11,498 bases of DNA from Bacteriovoracales bacterium (GTDB taxonomy: Bacteria > Bdellovibrionota > Bacteriovoracia > Bacteriovoracales > Bacteriovoracaceae), in the NCBI GenBank assembly GCA_007117175.1, contig SKGZ01000174.1:1-11498 (forward strand), in the 5' to 3' direction. The notes below the pieces were generated by a model that saw only the letters and a list, made by a program, of their open reading frames with translations, was not told the DNA's origin and did not search any database. Below, piece after piece: positions 1-6,813 of the stretch; position 1 is the first letter of the stretch, and each line of letters starts with the position of its first letter. A program made the translations under genes and the position numbers.

Positions 1-664
1 TACAGGTCGATCCGATGAGCATAGTTAGCACCAAGGAGGCTATTAAAAACTTTTCACCATGTGCAAAGTAGATATTGTTAAAGTTTAGTAACACGGACCA
101 GTGATCTAAAAAGACAATGTGAGAAGCTATCAACATACCACAGAGAATACAAAGATTCCTGGCACTGCTTCCTTGGTGATGATCTGCTAGCCACTGCCAA
201 AAAGGAAAAAATCCCGCTCTGGCAATTAGCACTGCTAAAAACAGGTAAATCTTAAAAATTCCCAACTCTGAGCCCAAGGCGCCAATGCTTTCGATAATCT
301 GATAAAAATCAACTGTATTATATTGGCCATAAAGACTCACAGCTGCAAATATGCTTAAACTACTCAGAGGTAAAAAGTAGATAAGGCTTTTTATATTAGC
401 CTCTTGAGCAAGTAAGTTATTTGATTGTTTTCGCAATAACAAAGTGAACAGAATCCCAGTTAATTCAGATGAAAAACAAATTAAAAATATGTTTTGTGTG
501 TTAACTAGTATAAAAGATAAGATTGCTATTGCTAACACGAAGCTTACTTGTTCAATCAAGTTCCTTCTTTTCAGATCACTAGATAGCGTTAACACTAAAT
601 AAACAATTGCTGAAAGTGTCAAAATCCATATTAATCCCTGTTGTTGAAAAATAAGATGACTCAT
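1..664 (-). CDS. NuoN/HyfF-like proton-translocating membrane subunit, 3' end missing
   Basis: The reading frame opens with ATG at 664-662 and stays open for about 221 codons to the left edge of the window, so the gene is cut. The product is highly hydrophobic and resembles the antiporter-like subunits shared by complex I (NuoL/M/N), hydrogenase-4 (HyfB/D/F) and Mrp antiporters. The best anchors are 'SSELTGILF' around residues 65-73, matching the helix-5 region with its key glutamate (E67 here), and 'RAGFFPFWQWLADHHQGSS' at residues 149-167, matching the family's 'K-x-x-x-x-PFHxWLPDAHEG' segment. The lysine usual in that second segment appears to be arginine (R149). No Shine-Dalgarno sequence precedes the ATG. 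The stop of the short upstream ORF overlaps it as TGATG, so translation is probably coupled. The family is fairly sure; which subunit and which complex are not. Confidence 0.7.
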   Translation of the reverse strand, partial: MSHLIFQQQGLIWILTLSAIVYLVLTLSSDLKRRNLIEQVSFVLAIAILSFILVNTQNIFLICFSSELTGILFTLLLRKQSNNLLAQEANIKSLIYFLPLSSLSIFAAVSLYGQYNTVDFYQIIESIGALGSELGIFKIYLFLAVLIARAGFFPFWQWLADHHQGSSARNLCILCGMLIASHIVFLDHWSVLLNFNNIYFAHGEKFLIASLVLTMLIGSTC

Positions 665-813
665 CACATCACCCAAACAGCTATGCAAATCAAGAGGATA
701 TAAAAATAAATATAACTTTGCACATGGCCACTTTGCATCAGTCTAAAAAACATACCTACAAGGCCCATCATTGCTATCAATAGATTAAAGGGAGCTTTGA
801 TAATTAATTTAAT
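664..813 (-). CDS. Short membrane ORF resembling the NuoL C-terminal helix, possible ATT start
   Basis: Between the HyfE-like and NuoN-like genes lies a frame that ends at TGA 666-664, sharing one base with the next ATG (TGATG). It is open back to an in-frame stop at 819-817. The product, read from ATT 813-811, is 49 residues. Its second half, 'MFFRLMQSGHVQSYIYFYIL', resembles the last amphipathic and membrane helices of NuoL-type subunits (typically R-L-Q-S/T-G-x-x-x-x-Y then a hydrophobic helix). There is an AAAGGAG site at 827-821, seven bases before the ATT, and no good site before the later TTG (780) or ATG (771, 768) codons. The start is therefore uncertain: either a rare ATT codon, or initiation at a downstream ATG by coupling. 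It could be a real small subunit or the remnant of a lost NuoL-type gene. The tight overlaps on both sides favour a translated gene. Confidence 0.5.
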   Translation of the reverse strand: MKLIIKAPFNLLIAMMGLVGMFFRLMQSGHVQSYIYFYILLICIAVWVM

Positions 814-1501
814 TGATTAACTCCTTTGTTTCCTCTATGTGAATCGTTTTTTTGAGTTGGAAATAACTTAAAAAAGATAAAAGTCTTACTCCAAACATCA
901 ATGTCGTTATCGCTATGACTCCAAAAATTAAATGATCAAGTCTCGCTAGAGGTTGCATGTAGAAATGATACGCTAATAGCAGCACGACCACTGAGTTATT
1001 TAAAGATAAAACTGCCATTGGTTGATACAGTTGATTTTTCCGCGCTAGAATTTGAAAGAGTCCAAAAACCAAGTGCAAACATGCCAGCATGACCAATGTA
1101 ATAAAGTTTAAATTAACTTGGGCAAATATCATTGGTTTAATAACCTTTATATAAAGAACCGATGCTAAAAAAAAGACAGAACTTAATGCTAAGAGATAGC
1201 TGCGCCAATTCCCATTGAGTGAAGAGTAATTTAAGACTTTAAAGCGTTGAATCGATTGTTCGTCTGGAAAGGTCAGCTTCGCTACCCTAGACATAACCCA
1301 AGGACACAACACGGCCATAAAAAGAAAATGGACTGCCGCTAAGACATAAAGAGAGTATGAAAACATTAAAAGTGAAACACAAACTAACGATAAAGCTGTC
1401 ATCAAATTATGACGCTGAAAACTCTTATTGATTGAGAGGTAAATAAAAATTAAAGAGACTAACCCCGCAATAAAGATAATTTTATTTTCAACTATATCCA
1501 T
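809..1501 (-). CDS. HyfE-like integral membrane protein of a hydrogenase-4/complex I-type complex
   Basis: This 230-residue protein has about seven predicted membrane helices (roughly residues 8-24, 33-50, 52-70, 102-121, 131-152, 160-180, 188-212). The segment 'HLVFGLFQILARKNQLYQ' (143-160) and the following helix line up well with the matching part of hydrogenase-4 component E as I remember it, and length and topology also fit (HyfE is about 216 residues). HyfE is a membrane subunit of [NiFe] group-4 hydrogenase and related ion-pumping complexes. Two charged positions conserved in that family look lost: the helix-3 lysine corresponds to M62 and the glutamate of the 'MENG' motif to N168. The gene is the first of a minus-strand operon that continues with an overlapping short ORF and a NuoN-like gene. 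The ATG is preceded only by a weak GGA nine bases upstream. Soluble hydrogenase or Nuo partners are not in view, so the complex cannot be named. Confidence 0.6.
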   Translation of the reverse strand: MDIVENKIIFIAGLVSLIFIYLSINKSFQRHNLMTALSLVCVSLLMFSYSLYVLAAVHFLFMAVLCPWVMSRVAKLTFPDEQSIQRFKVLNYSSLNGNWRSYLLALSSVFFLASVLYIKVIKPMIFAQVNLNFITLVMLACLHLVFGLFQILARKNQLYQPMAVLSLNNSVVVLLLAYHFYMQPLARLDHLIFGVIAITTLMFGVRLLSFLSYFQLKKTIHIEETKELIN

Positions 1502-1524
1502 TTTCTTGTGTCCAAAAATTCTGT

Positions 1525-1541
1525 TGTAACTTCAGGTTACA
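1525..1541. promoter_or_regulatory. Perfect dyad TGTAAC-N5-GTTACA in the divergent intergenic region
   Basis: The 98-bp gap between the divergent HyfE-like gene and mfd contains a perfect inverted repeat with 6-bp arms and a 5-base spacer (TTCAG). It lies 24-40 bases upstream of the minus-strand ATG and 59-75 bases upstream of the mfd ATG. No T-run follows it in either direction, so it does not look like a terminator. A dimeric regulator site is the simplest reading. It does not match the TTAC-N3-GTAA LexA box I recall for Bdellovibrio, so no SOS control is claimed. The regulator is unknown. Confidence 0.35.
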
Positions 1542-1543
1542 CG

Positions 1544-1603
1544 ATGAAAAAAGCCTTGAAAATACGTGATTTTTATTTTTTTGCAGGTATAACATTCCTA
1601 TGA
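1544..1603 (+). CDS. Possible 19-residue leader peptide overlapping the mfd start (ATGA)
   Basis: ATG 1544-1546 opens a frame encoding MKKALKIRDFYFFAGITFL and ending at TGA 1601-1603. That stop overlaps the mfd ATG (1600-1602) in the ATGA arrangement typical of translational coupling. An AGG at 1534-1536 sits seven bases before the start. The mfd start itself lacks a well-placed Shine-Dalgarno sequence (the only candidate, CAGG at 1584-1587, is 12 bases away), which is what coupling would explain. The peptide is basic then hydrophobic, and I recognise no family. A chance ORF this short is quite possible. Confidence 0.3.
   Translation: MKKALKIRDFYFFAGITFL
1588..1593 (+). promoter_or_regulatory. 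TATAAC -10-like box directly before mfd
   Basis: TATAAC lies six bases before the mfd ATG. If used as a -10 element, transcription would begin at or next to the A of the ATG, giving a leaderless mRNA. No good -35 sits 17 bases upstream (CGTGAT); the nearest TTGAAA (1556-1561) is 26 bases away. This reading is an alternative to the coupled leader ORF, and both address the lack of a well-placed ribosome binding site for mfd. Confidence 0.25.
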
Positions 1604-4600
1604 CTATGAACTCTCAACTGATTCCGTGGATTCAATCACGCATCAATGAAGGCAATGACAACACCCTTAGCATTGGTCCGCTTAAATTAACACAATGGTG
1701 TAGTCTCTATCAGTGCTTTATCAAAGACCAACTGCCAACGCAAAACAATGTCTTAGTTTTTGCTGATCCACAGCATTACTTTCAGGCCCAAGAGATCTTA
1801 TCACAACATGATGATATCTTGTTTCTACCGGCCATTGAGGAATCATGTTATTCACAGGGTTTAGCCAATCATCACTTTATCAACGACCTGCTCTATCAAC
1901 TCAGCCTTATCACTTATTTTAATCAGAAGAAAAAAAGATATAGTATTGCCTGTCTTGCCAATAATCTTATTTCTTTCTTACCACCCGTTTCATTTGTGCA
2001 AGAATATTCTTTTGTAGTCGAGCTGAATCAAACCTTATCGATCTCTGAACTTGAAAGTCTCTTAATTAAATTAGCCTTTCGTCGAACTGGACATGTTAAA
2101 GAAATTGGTGACTTTTCTATCCGTGGAGAAATTGTTGATATCTTTGTTGCTGATCAACAAATTTATCGTCTTAACTATTTTGACGATGATATTGAGAGTA
2201 TCTACAGAGTCAATCGTGAGACTGGGATATCAGAAAAAAATAAGCAAATTGATTACCTGGTTTTATCACCTCAATCTCGAATTTTCTTTGATTCTCATTA
2301 TAAAAATTTACTTCGACAAAATATACCCCAAGTGGCAACTCAGTTTAAAAAGCTCCACCATGATCGCAATCTGCTTTTTGAAAACCTAGAAGAAGAGATC
2401 TTTTTTGACAACGCACACTTGTGTCTACCACTTTTTTTTGATGAAAAATCTCTAATCAGAGATTTTTTAACTAACTGCCCTCTTTATTTTTTTTATCAAA
2501 TAGAAAATTGTCTAAGTTCAACTAATCATTTCTATCAGACATGTCAGCAGCAGTATCAAGAGCTCAGTCCATCACTGCTTCCTGGGCCTGACTTTTTCTT
2601 TGAAGCCAATATTTTTAATAACTTTAATTTGAATAAAATTAACGTTACCCATTTACCACTTGTGAATGTCGATAAAAATTCATTTTCAATAGAGCTCAAT
2701 CCACTCAAAAATTACTTACAGGCTTACGGCATTAGTGGAAAGTCTCTGCTGCAAAGCTTTATTGGTCACCTTGATCAACTCCCTGCAGATAAAAAAATTA
2801 TTATTTTTGGTGATGAGAAATTAACTGAGGAAATTAAAAACCAACTACTCGCTGCTAATTGTCAATGTTCTATTGAAACTTCTCCTTATTCTTTGGATGA
2901 TAGCTACTTTTATGGAGATACATTCTTCTTAAATAGTTCAACACTGCTACGTAAATCGAATCCCAAGAAGATACTCAAGGGAAAACATGAACTGTTTGCC
3001 AATCAAATTGCATCATTAAAAGATGGAGATCTCGTGATTCACACTCTACACGGTATTGGTTCTTATCAGGGAGTCAAAAAACTTTCTCTAGGAAATCAAG
3101 AATCTGATTATTTGGTGTTGTCCTATAAAGATGATGATAAAGTCTATGTTCCACTTTACAAGCTTAATTTAATTCAAAAGTATTCCAGTCCTCAAGAGGG
3201 AGTTGCTCTTGATGATCTTAAATCAAAAAAATTTGAAAACTCTAAAAGCAAAGCAAAGCAGCATATCCGAAAACTTGCAATCGACCTTATAAGACTGCAA
3301 GCGGAGCGTTTAAGCCAGGAAACTCAACCTTTTTCTGCTCCTGGTGATGACTATCTGAGATTTGAAAATGATTTTCCATACAATGAAACTCCTGATCAAA
3401 AACAATCTATTGAAGATGTTCTCTCTGACTTAATGGGTCCTAAACCTATGGATCGTTTGATTTGCGGGGATGTTGGTTTTGGAAAAACAGAAATTGCCAT
3501 GAGGGCAGCTTTTAAATGTGTCGAAGACAACAGGCAAGTCATCGTTTTAGTGCCAACAACGATACTTTGCATGCAGCACTATAATAGCTTTAAGGAACGT
3601 TTTAAGAATTTTCCTATTAAGATCGCTCAAATGTCTCGTCTTGTTTCTACTAAAGAAACAAATCATATGATTAGCGAAATCAAAGAGGGGAAAATTGATA
3701 TTATTATTGGCACCCACAAACTACTCAATGATAAAATTGTCTATCGCGACCTGGGTCTTATCATTGTTGATGAGGAGCATCGTTTTGGAGTCGCCCACAA
3801 AGAAAAATTAAAACTGCTCAAAAGCAATGTGGATTTTCTAACCTTAACGGCTACTCCTATACCCAGAACCTTACAGCTATCATTCAGTGGACTAAAGGAC
3901 CTTTCGCTTATCCAAACTCCACCCAAGAAACGACTTGCTGTTAAGAACTTCATTATTCGTGAAGATATTTCCACTATCACCACTGCTATTGAAAATGAAA
4001 TTAGCAGAGGTGGGCAAGTCTTTTATGTTCACAATAAGGTTCAAGATATTGAAATTGAAATGCAAAAAATACAAAAACTCGTTCCCAAAGCAAAGATTAC
4101 CTTTGCCCACGGACAAATGAGTGCCAAAGAATTAGAAAAAAAGATATGTGACTTCTATGATAAGAAGTTTGATATTTTATTGGCGACCACTATTATTGAG
4201 TCAGGAATTGATATTCCCTCAGCCAATACTATGATTATTCATGATGCTCAAAACTTTGGACTAGCTCAACTTCATCAACTGAGAGGCCGTATCGGCCGTT
4301 CAGACCAACGTGCTTATTGCTATTTTGTTATCCCCAAAACAACGATTGGAGACATTGCTCAAAAGCGACTCAAAGCACTACAACAATACTGTGAACTTGG
4401 TGCTGGTTTTTTAATTGCAAGTGCTGACCTAGATATTAGAGGTTCTGGTGATCTCATTGGTGCAGAACAGTCGGGCCATCTTAAATCTATTGGGGTTGAA
4501 CTTTACTTTAATTTATTGGAAGAAGCAGTCAATGAACTCAAGGGTCAGAAGGAGTCACTGGGTCATTGGGACTTTGACTTCAATTCCTATTTCCCCTGTC

Positions 4601-5022
4601 ATATCCCCAGTACTTATATTGAAGATCCTCCTACCCGACTCAAGTATTATAAAAAGGTTTCTAGTGCCTGGCTTAAAGAGGATTTAGAATTAGTGCAACA
4701 AGAAATTATTGATCAGTTTGGTCCCCTGCCCGCTCCCTTTGTTCACCTAGTGGATATTTTCAAGGTTCGAAATATTTTGCGACAAGTTGGTGTTAAACGT
4801 ATCAATGTTAAGCAAAACTCACTTAGCCTCCAATTCAACGAGTCTTTTCTCAATGATCATCCGCAAGTCCGAGATAAACTAGTTCAATACTTTCTTACTC
4901 ATCCCAATAAGTATAAAGTTGAACCGAAGTACTTGATTAAAGTTCTTAACTACCCTGTGGCCAATTCTGAGAAACTCGTTAATTTTTGCCTTGATTTTAT
5001 TAATATTTTTAAAAGTCTATAG
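1600..5022 (+). CDS. mfd: Transcription-repair coupling factor Mfd
   Basis: Mfd is a cytoplasmic DNA translocase that pushes stalled RNA polymerase off a lesion and recruits UvrA to start nucleotide excision repair. At 1140 residues it is full length (E. coli about 1148). Domains in order: a UvrB-like N-terminal module including 'FRRTGHVKEIGDFSIRGEI' (~166-185); the RNA polymerase interaction domain of CarD type beginning 'KDGDLVIHTLHGIG' (474-545); a RecG-like translocase with Walker A GDVGFGKT (623-630), DEEH box (724-727), LTATPIPR (749-756) and motif VI QLRGRIGRSDQ (893-903); and a C-terminal D7 domain starting near 'HIPSTYIEDPPTRLKYY'. All motifs needed for ATPase activity are intact. 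The first ATG is followed by a second at codon 3, so the exact start may be either. Its partner uvrA closes the same gene row. Confidence 0.97.
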   Translation: MTMNSQLIPWIQSRINEGNDNTLSIGPLKLTQWCSLYQCFIKDQLPTQNNVLVFADPQHYFQAQEILSQHDDILFLPAIEESCYSQGLANHHFINDLLYQLSLITYFNQKKKRYSIACLANNLISFLPPVSFVQEYSFVVELNQTLSISELESLLIKLAFRRTGHVKEIGDFSIRGEIVDIFVADQQIYRLNYFDDDIESIYRVNRETGISEKNKQIDYLVLSPQSRIFFDSHYKNLLRQNIPQVATQFKKLHHDRNLLFENLEEEIFFDNAHLCLPLFFDEKSLIRDFLTNCPLYFFYQIENCLSSTNHFYQTCQQQYQELSPSLLPGPDFFFEANIFNNFNLNKINVTHLPLVNVDKNSFSIELNPLKNYLQAYGISGKSLLQSFIGHLDQLPADKKIIIFGDEKLTEEIKNQLLAANCQCSIETSPYSLDDSYFYGDTFFLNSSTLLRKSNPKKILKGKHELFANQIASLKDGDLVIHTLHGIGSYQGVKKLSLGNQESDYLVLSYKDDDKVYVPLYKLNLIQKYSSPQEGVALDDLKSKKFENSKSKAKQHIRKLAIDLIRLQAERLSQETQPFSAPGDDYLRFENDFPYNETPDQKQSIEDVLSDLMGPKPMDRLICGDVGFGKTEIAMRAAFKCVEDNRQVIVLVPTTILCMQHYNSFKERFKNFPIKIAQMSRLVSTKETNHMISEIKEGKIDIIIGTHKLLNDKIVYRDLGLIIVDEEHRFGVAHKEKLKLLKSNVDFLTLTATPIPRTLQLSFSGLKDLSLIQTPPKKRLAVKNFIIREDISTITTAIENEISRGGQVFYVHNKVQDIEIEMQKIQKLVPKAKITFAHGQMSAKELEKKICDFYDKKFDILLATTIIESGIDIPSANTMIIHDAQNFGLAQLHQLRGRIGRSDQRAYCYFVIPKTTIGDIAQKRLKALQQYCELGAGFLIASADLDIRGSGDLIGAEQSGHLKSIGVELYFNLLEEAVNELKGQKESLGHWDFDFNSYFPCHIPSTYIEDPPTRLKYYKKVSSAWLKEDLELVQQEIIDQFGPLPAPFVHLVDIFKVRNILRQVGVKRINVKQNSLSLQFNESFLNDHPQVRDKLVQYFLTHPNKYKVEPKYLIKVLNYPVANSEKLVNFCLDFINIFKSL

Positions 5023-5036
5023 TTGTGCGTTATAAT
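5008..5036 (+). promoter_or_regulatory. Sigma-70 type promoter for the chaperone-pdxA-uvrA genes
   Basis: A perfect TATAAT (5031-5036) follows a TTTAAA -35-like hexamer (5008-5013) at exactly 17 bases. It straddles the mfd stop codon (5020-5022). Transcription would start near 5043, giving a leader of about 30 bases with AGGAG at 5065-5069, five bases before the ATG at 5075. No terminator is visible after mfd, so the downstream genes could be read both from the mfd transcript and from this promoter. Confidence 0.6.
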
Positions 5037-5074
5037 TGAAGACATTAATAATGGTTAGACCATCAGGAGATTTT

Positions 5075-5899
5075 ATGAAGTCCTTATTGATTATGATTTT
5101 TTTCTTCGGCAGTGTTATTGGAAGTGCCGATGAAAAAAAAACAACCTCTGAAGTTGTTGCTGAAGTGAATGGTACTAAAATTACAGTTGATGAACTAGAG
5201 AGCTACTTCGAACAAACTCTACTATTTCCCAGTCATAAAAAAACAACACTTGAGGATGCTTTAGATTTTCTAATTAGCAGAGAGCTCAGCATCCAAAAAG
5301 CAAAAGAATTGAATATTCATAAAGATCCTATCATCATTCGACAACAACAAGATATTTTACACCAAGCGCTCATCTCTCAAGAATTAGAAGAGGCCATTGC
5401 TAAAATAGAGATGCCCACAGAAAAAGAGCTTAAAAATTACTATAAGGCACACCCTGAATACAAAACAAGCCATATCTTATTTAGAATTCGGGCCATTCCT
5501 ACTAAAGAAGAAGTTAAACTTGGCTACGAAACAATGCTCAATATCTATCAGATGGCCAAGGAAAAACCTGAAAGCTTTGAAGAGCTGGCTAAACAGCACT
5601 CCCAGGCGATAAATTCCGAGCAGGGCGGTGATCTTGGTTTTCTTCCTTCCACCAGCCTATCGCCGGAGTATTACCAAGCAATCAAGGGTCAAAAAATTGG
5701 ATTTATTTCCGAACCAGTGAGAACCCACTTTGGCTTTCACGTGATTAAAGTCACAGGGGTTAAGGATTTCAAAGACATTGATCAAGACCTATACAAGAAA
5801 ATTATTTTTGACATCAAGCGCGATCAATTAGTCTTAGATTTTTATGCAAAGCTAAAAAAGTCTGCTAAAATCAAAATCCACAAAGACAAACTAAAATAA
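5075..5899 (+). CDS. Periplasmic parvulin-type peptidyl-prolyl isomerase (PpiC/PrsA/SurA-like)
   Basis: The 274-residue product begins with a signal peptide (lysine at 2, hydrophobic core 4-15, likely cleavage after G-S-A at 18), so it acts in the periplasm or at the outer membrane. Residues ~25-125 form a helical SurA_N-like chaperone region beginning 'VVAEVNGTKIT'. Residues ~129-226 are a complete parvulin domain with the 'TSHILF' strand, 'GGDLGFLP' and 'VRTHFGFHVIKV', the standard landmarks of an active isomerase. A basic helical tail follows. I chose ATG 5075 over the in-frame ATG at 5036: 5075 has AGGAG five bases upstream and starts directly with a signal peptide, while 5036 overlaps the TATAAT box and would add 13 residues in front. 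It is the first of two tandem SurA-related genes and probably helps fold outer-membrane proteins. Whether to call it PpiD, PrsA or SurA cannot be settled from sequence alone. Confidence 0.9.
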   Translation: MKSLLIMIFFFGSVIGSADEKKTTSEVVAEVNGTKITVDELESYFEQTLLFPSHKKTTLEDALDFLISRELSIQKAKELNIHKDPIIIRQQQDILHQALISQELEEAIAKIEMPTEKELKNYYKAHPEYKTSHILFRIRAIPTKEEVKLGYETMLNIYQMAKEKPESFEELAKQHSQAINSEQGGDLGFLPSTSLSPEYYQAIKGQKIGFISEPVRTHFGFHVIKVTGVKDFKDIDQDLYKKIIFDIKRDQLVLDFYAKLKKSAKIKIHKDKLK

Positions 5900-5913
5900 G
5901 GTTTTGATTTTCT

Positions 5914-6813
5914 ATGAACGTTCTTTTTCTCCTGCTTTTGCCCTTGGCGTGTCATGCCGAGTTGTTAGATAAAATCTATGGTGTCTTTAACGATAAAATA
6001 TTAACTCTGAGTGATGCTAAAAGAATTCAAGGAGAATTAGAGGCAAGAGCAGAGGTTGCCCCAATGGTTTATGGCCCTGAGATCAAAGAACTTGAAGATG
6101 TACGTGAGATTTTCTTTAAACAAAATATTATCAGGCACACTCTCGATAGCTATGGCTACGAACTTACTGATTCTGTGATTGAAGATAGAATTGCAGGAAT
6201 TGAAAAAAGCCAAGGCATTACTCGAGATGACCTTATCGGTTTTTTACAAGAAAGAGATCTTAACTATGAAACATATTTTGAGTTAATCAAACTCAGTATG
6301 GAGTATTCCTACTTTACTAATAAAATTATTGCCCCTCTTATCTCTGTTAGTAATCAAGAAATTAAAAATGCATTTTACAAACATTTTCCCAATGAGAGAT
6401 CAGTCTCATTTCGCTTTGATATTGTTGATATTGTGCTACCAGAGGAAATTCTTAAAATTTACTCTTACCAGCAATTAATAGAAATACTTACCAAATATAA
6501 AGAAACGGCCATGCTACCTGAAGCACTTAGGGACATGGAGGCGAATCGAATTGATGACGTAGAAAGTGACAATCTATCCGAAGAACTGGCAGAACTGCTT
6601 GCTAAAACTCCTATTAATAGTTTCTCAGAAACTATTAAAATGAATGGACAGTTACACATCTTCTATATTGAAAATAAACAATCAACACCCTCTAGTGTCT
6701 TCAATGATAATAAAGAGACATTAAATCAAATGGTGTCTATGTCAAAAGCTAAGAATGTTGAGAAAAACTGGTTCGAAATTAATAAAGAAAATTTTTACAT
6801 CAAAGAGTTTTAA
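5914..6813 (+). CDS. SurA-like periplasmic chaperone with degenerate parvulin domain
   Basis: The 299-residue product has a short signal peptide lacking the usual basic residues (residues 1-15, probable cleavage after C-H-A). 'ELLDKIYGVFNDKILTLSDA' (16-35) matches the start of the SurA N-terminal chaperone domain. Helical sequence follows to about residue 158. The C-terminal third keeps the outline of a parvulin domain: a first strand 'VSFRFDIVDIVLP' (164-176), then 'LSEELAELL' and 'FSETIKMNGQLHIFYIENK' (237-255), which correspond to the 'L-x-P-E-L...SxPxxxxxGxHIxxV' end of parvulins. The active-site histidine of the first strand and the GGDLG segment are missing and the middle is shortened, so isomerase activity is unlikely. 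It lies 14 bp after the active parvulin gene and abuts pdxA. The ribosome site is weak (AAGG about 12 bases upstream), hinting at coupling. A chaperone role for outer-membrane proteins is inferred. Confidence 0.8.
   Translation: MNVLFLLLLPLACHAELLDKIYGVFNDKILTLSDAKRIQGELEARAEVAPMVYGPEIKELEDVREIFFKQNIIRHTLDSYGYELTDSVIEDRIAGIEKSQGITRDDLIGFLQERDLNYETYFELIKLSMEYSYFTNKIIAPLISVSNQEIKNAFYKHFPNERSVSFRFDIVDIVLPEEILKIYSYQQLIEILTKYKETAMLPEALRDMEANRIDDVESDNLSEELAELLAKTPINSFSETIKMNGQLHIFYIENKQSTPSSVFNDNKETLNQMVSMSKAKNVEKNWFEINKENFYIKEF

Noticed and set aside
1502..1599. LexA box controlling mfd
   Set aside because: No TTAC-N3-GTAA or other known LexA motif is present; the dyad has the arms in the opposite order and a 5-base spacer.
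2093..2389. 98-codon plus-strand ORF inside mfd
   Set aside because: It is a shifted-frame shadow in AT-rich coding sequence of a well-conserved gene; no family resemblance.
2432..2494. Two runs of eight T within mfd as phase-variation tracts
   Set aside because: They encode phenylalanine pairs in an AT-rich gene and mfd is intact; such runs are expected by composition, and nothing suggests switching of a housekeeping repair gene.
5036..5074. Upstream ATG start for the parvulin gene
   Set aside because: It overlaps a TATAAT box, has no ribosome site and would place 13 residues before an otherwise normal signal peptide; AGGAG favours ATG 5075.
5941..5955. Lipobox 'PLAC' in the SurA-like signal peptide
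   Set aside because: The -3 residue is proline instead of leucine or similar, and C-H-A makes a good signal peptidase I site, so lipidation is not supported.
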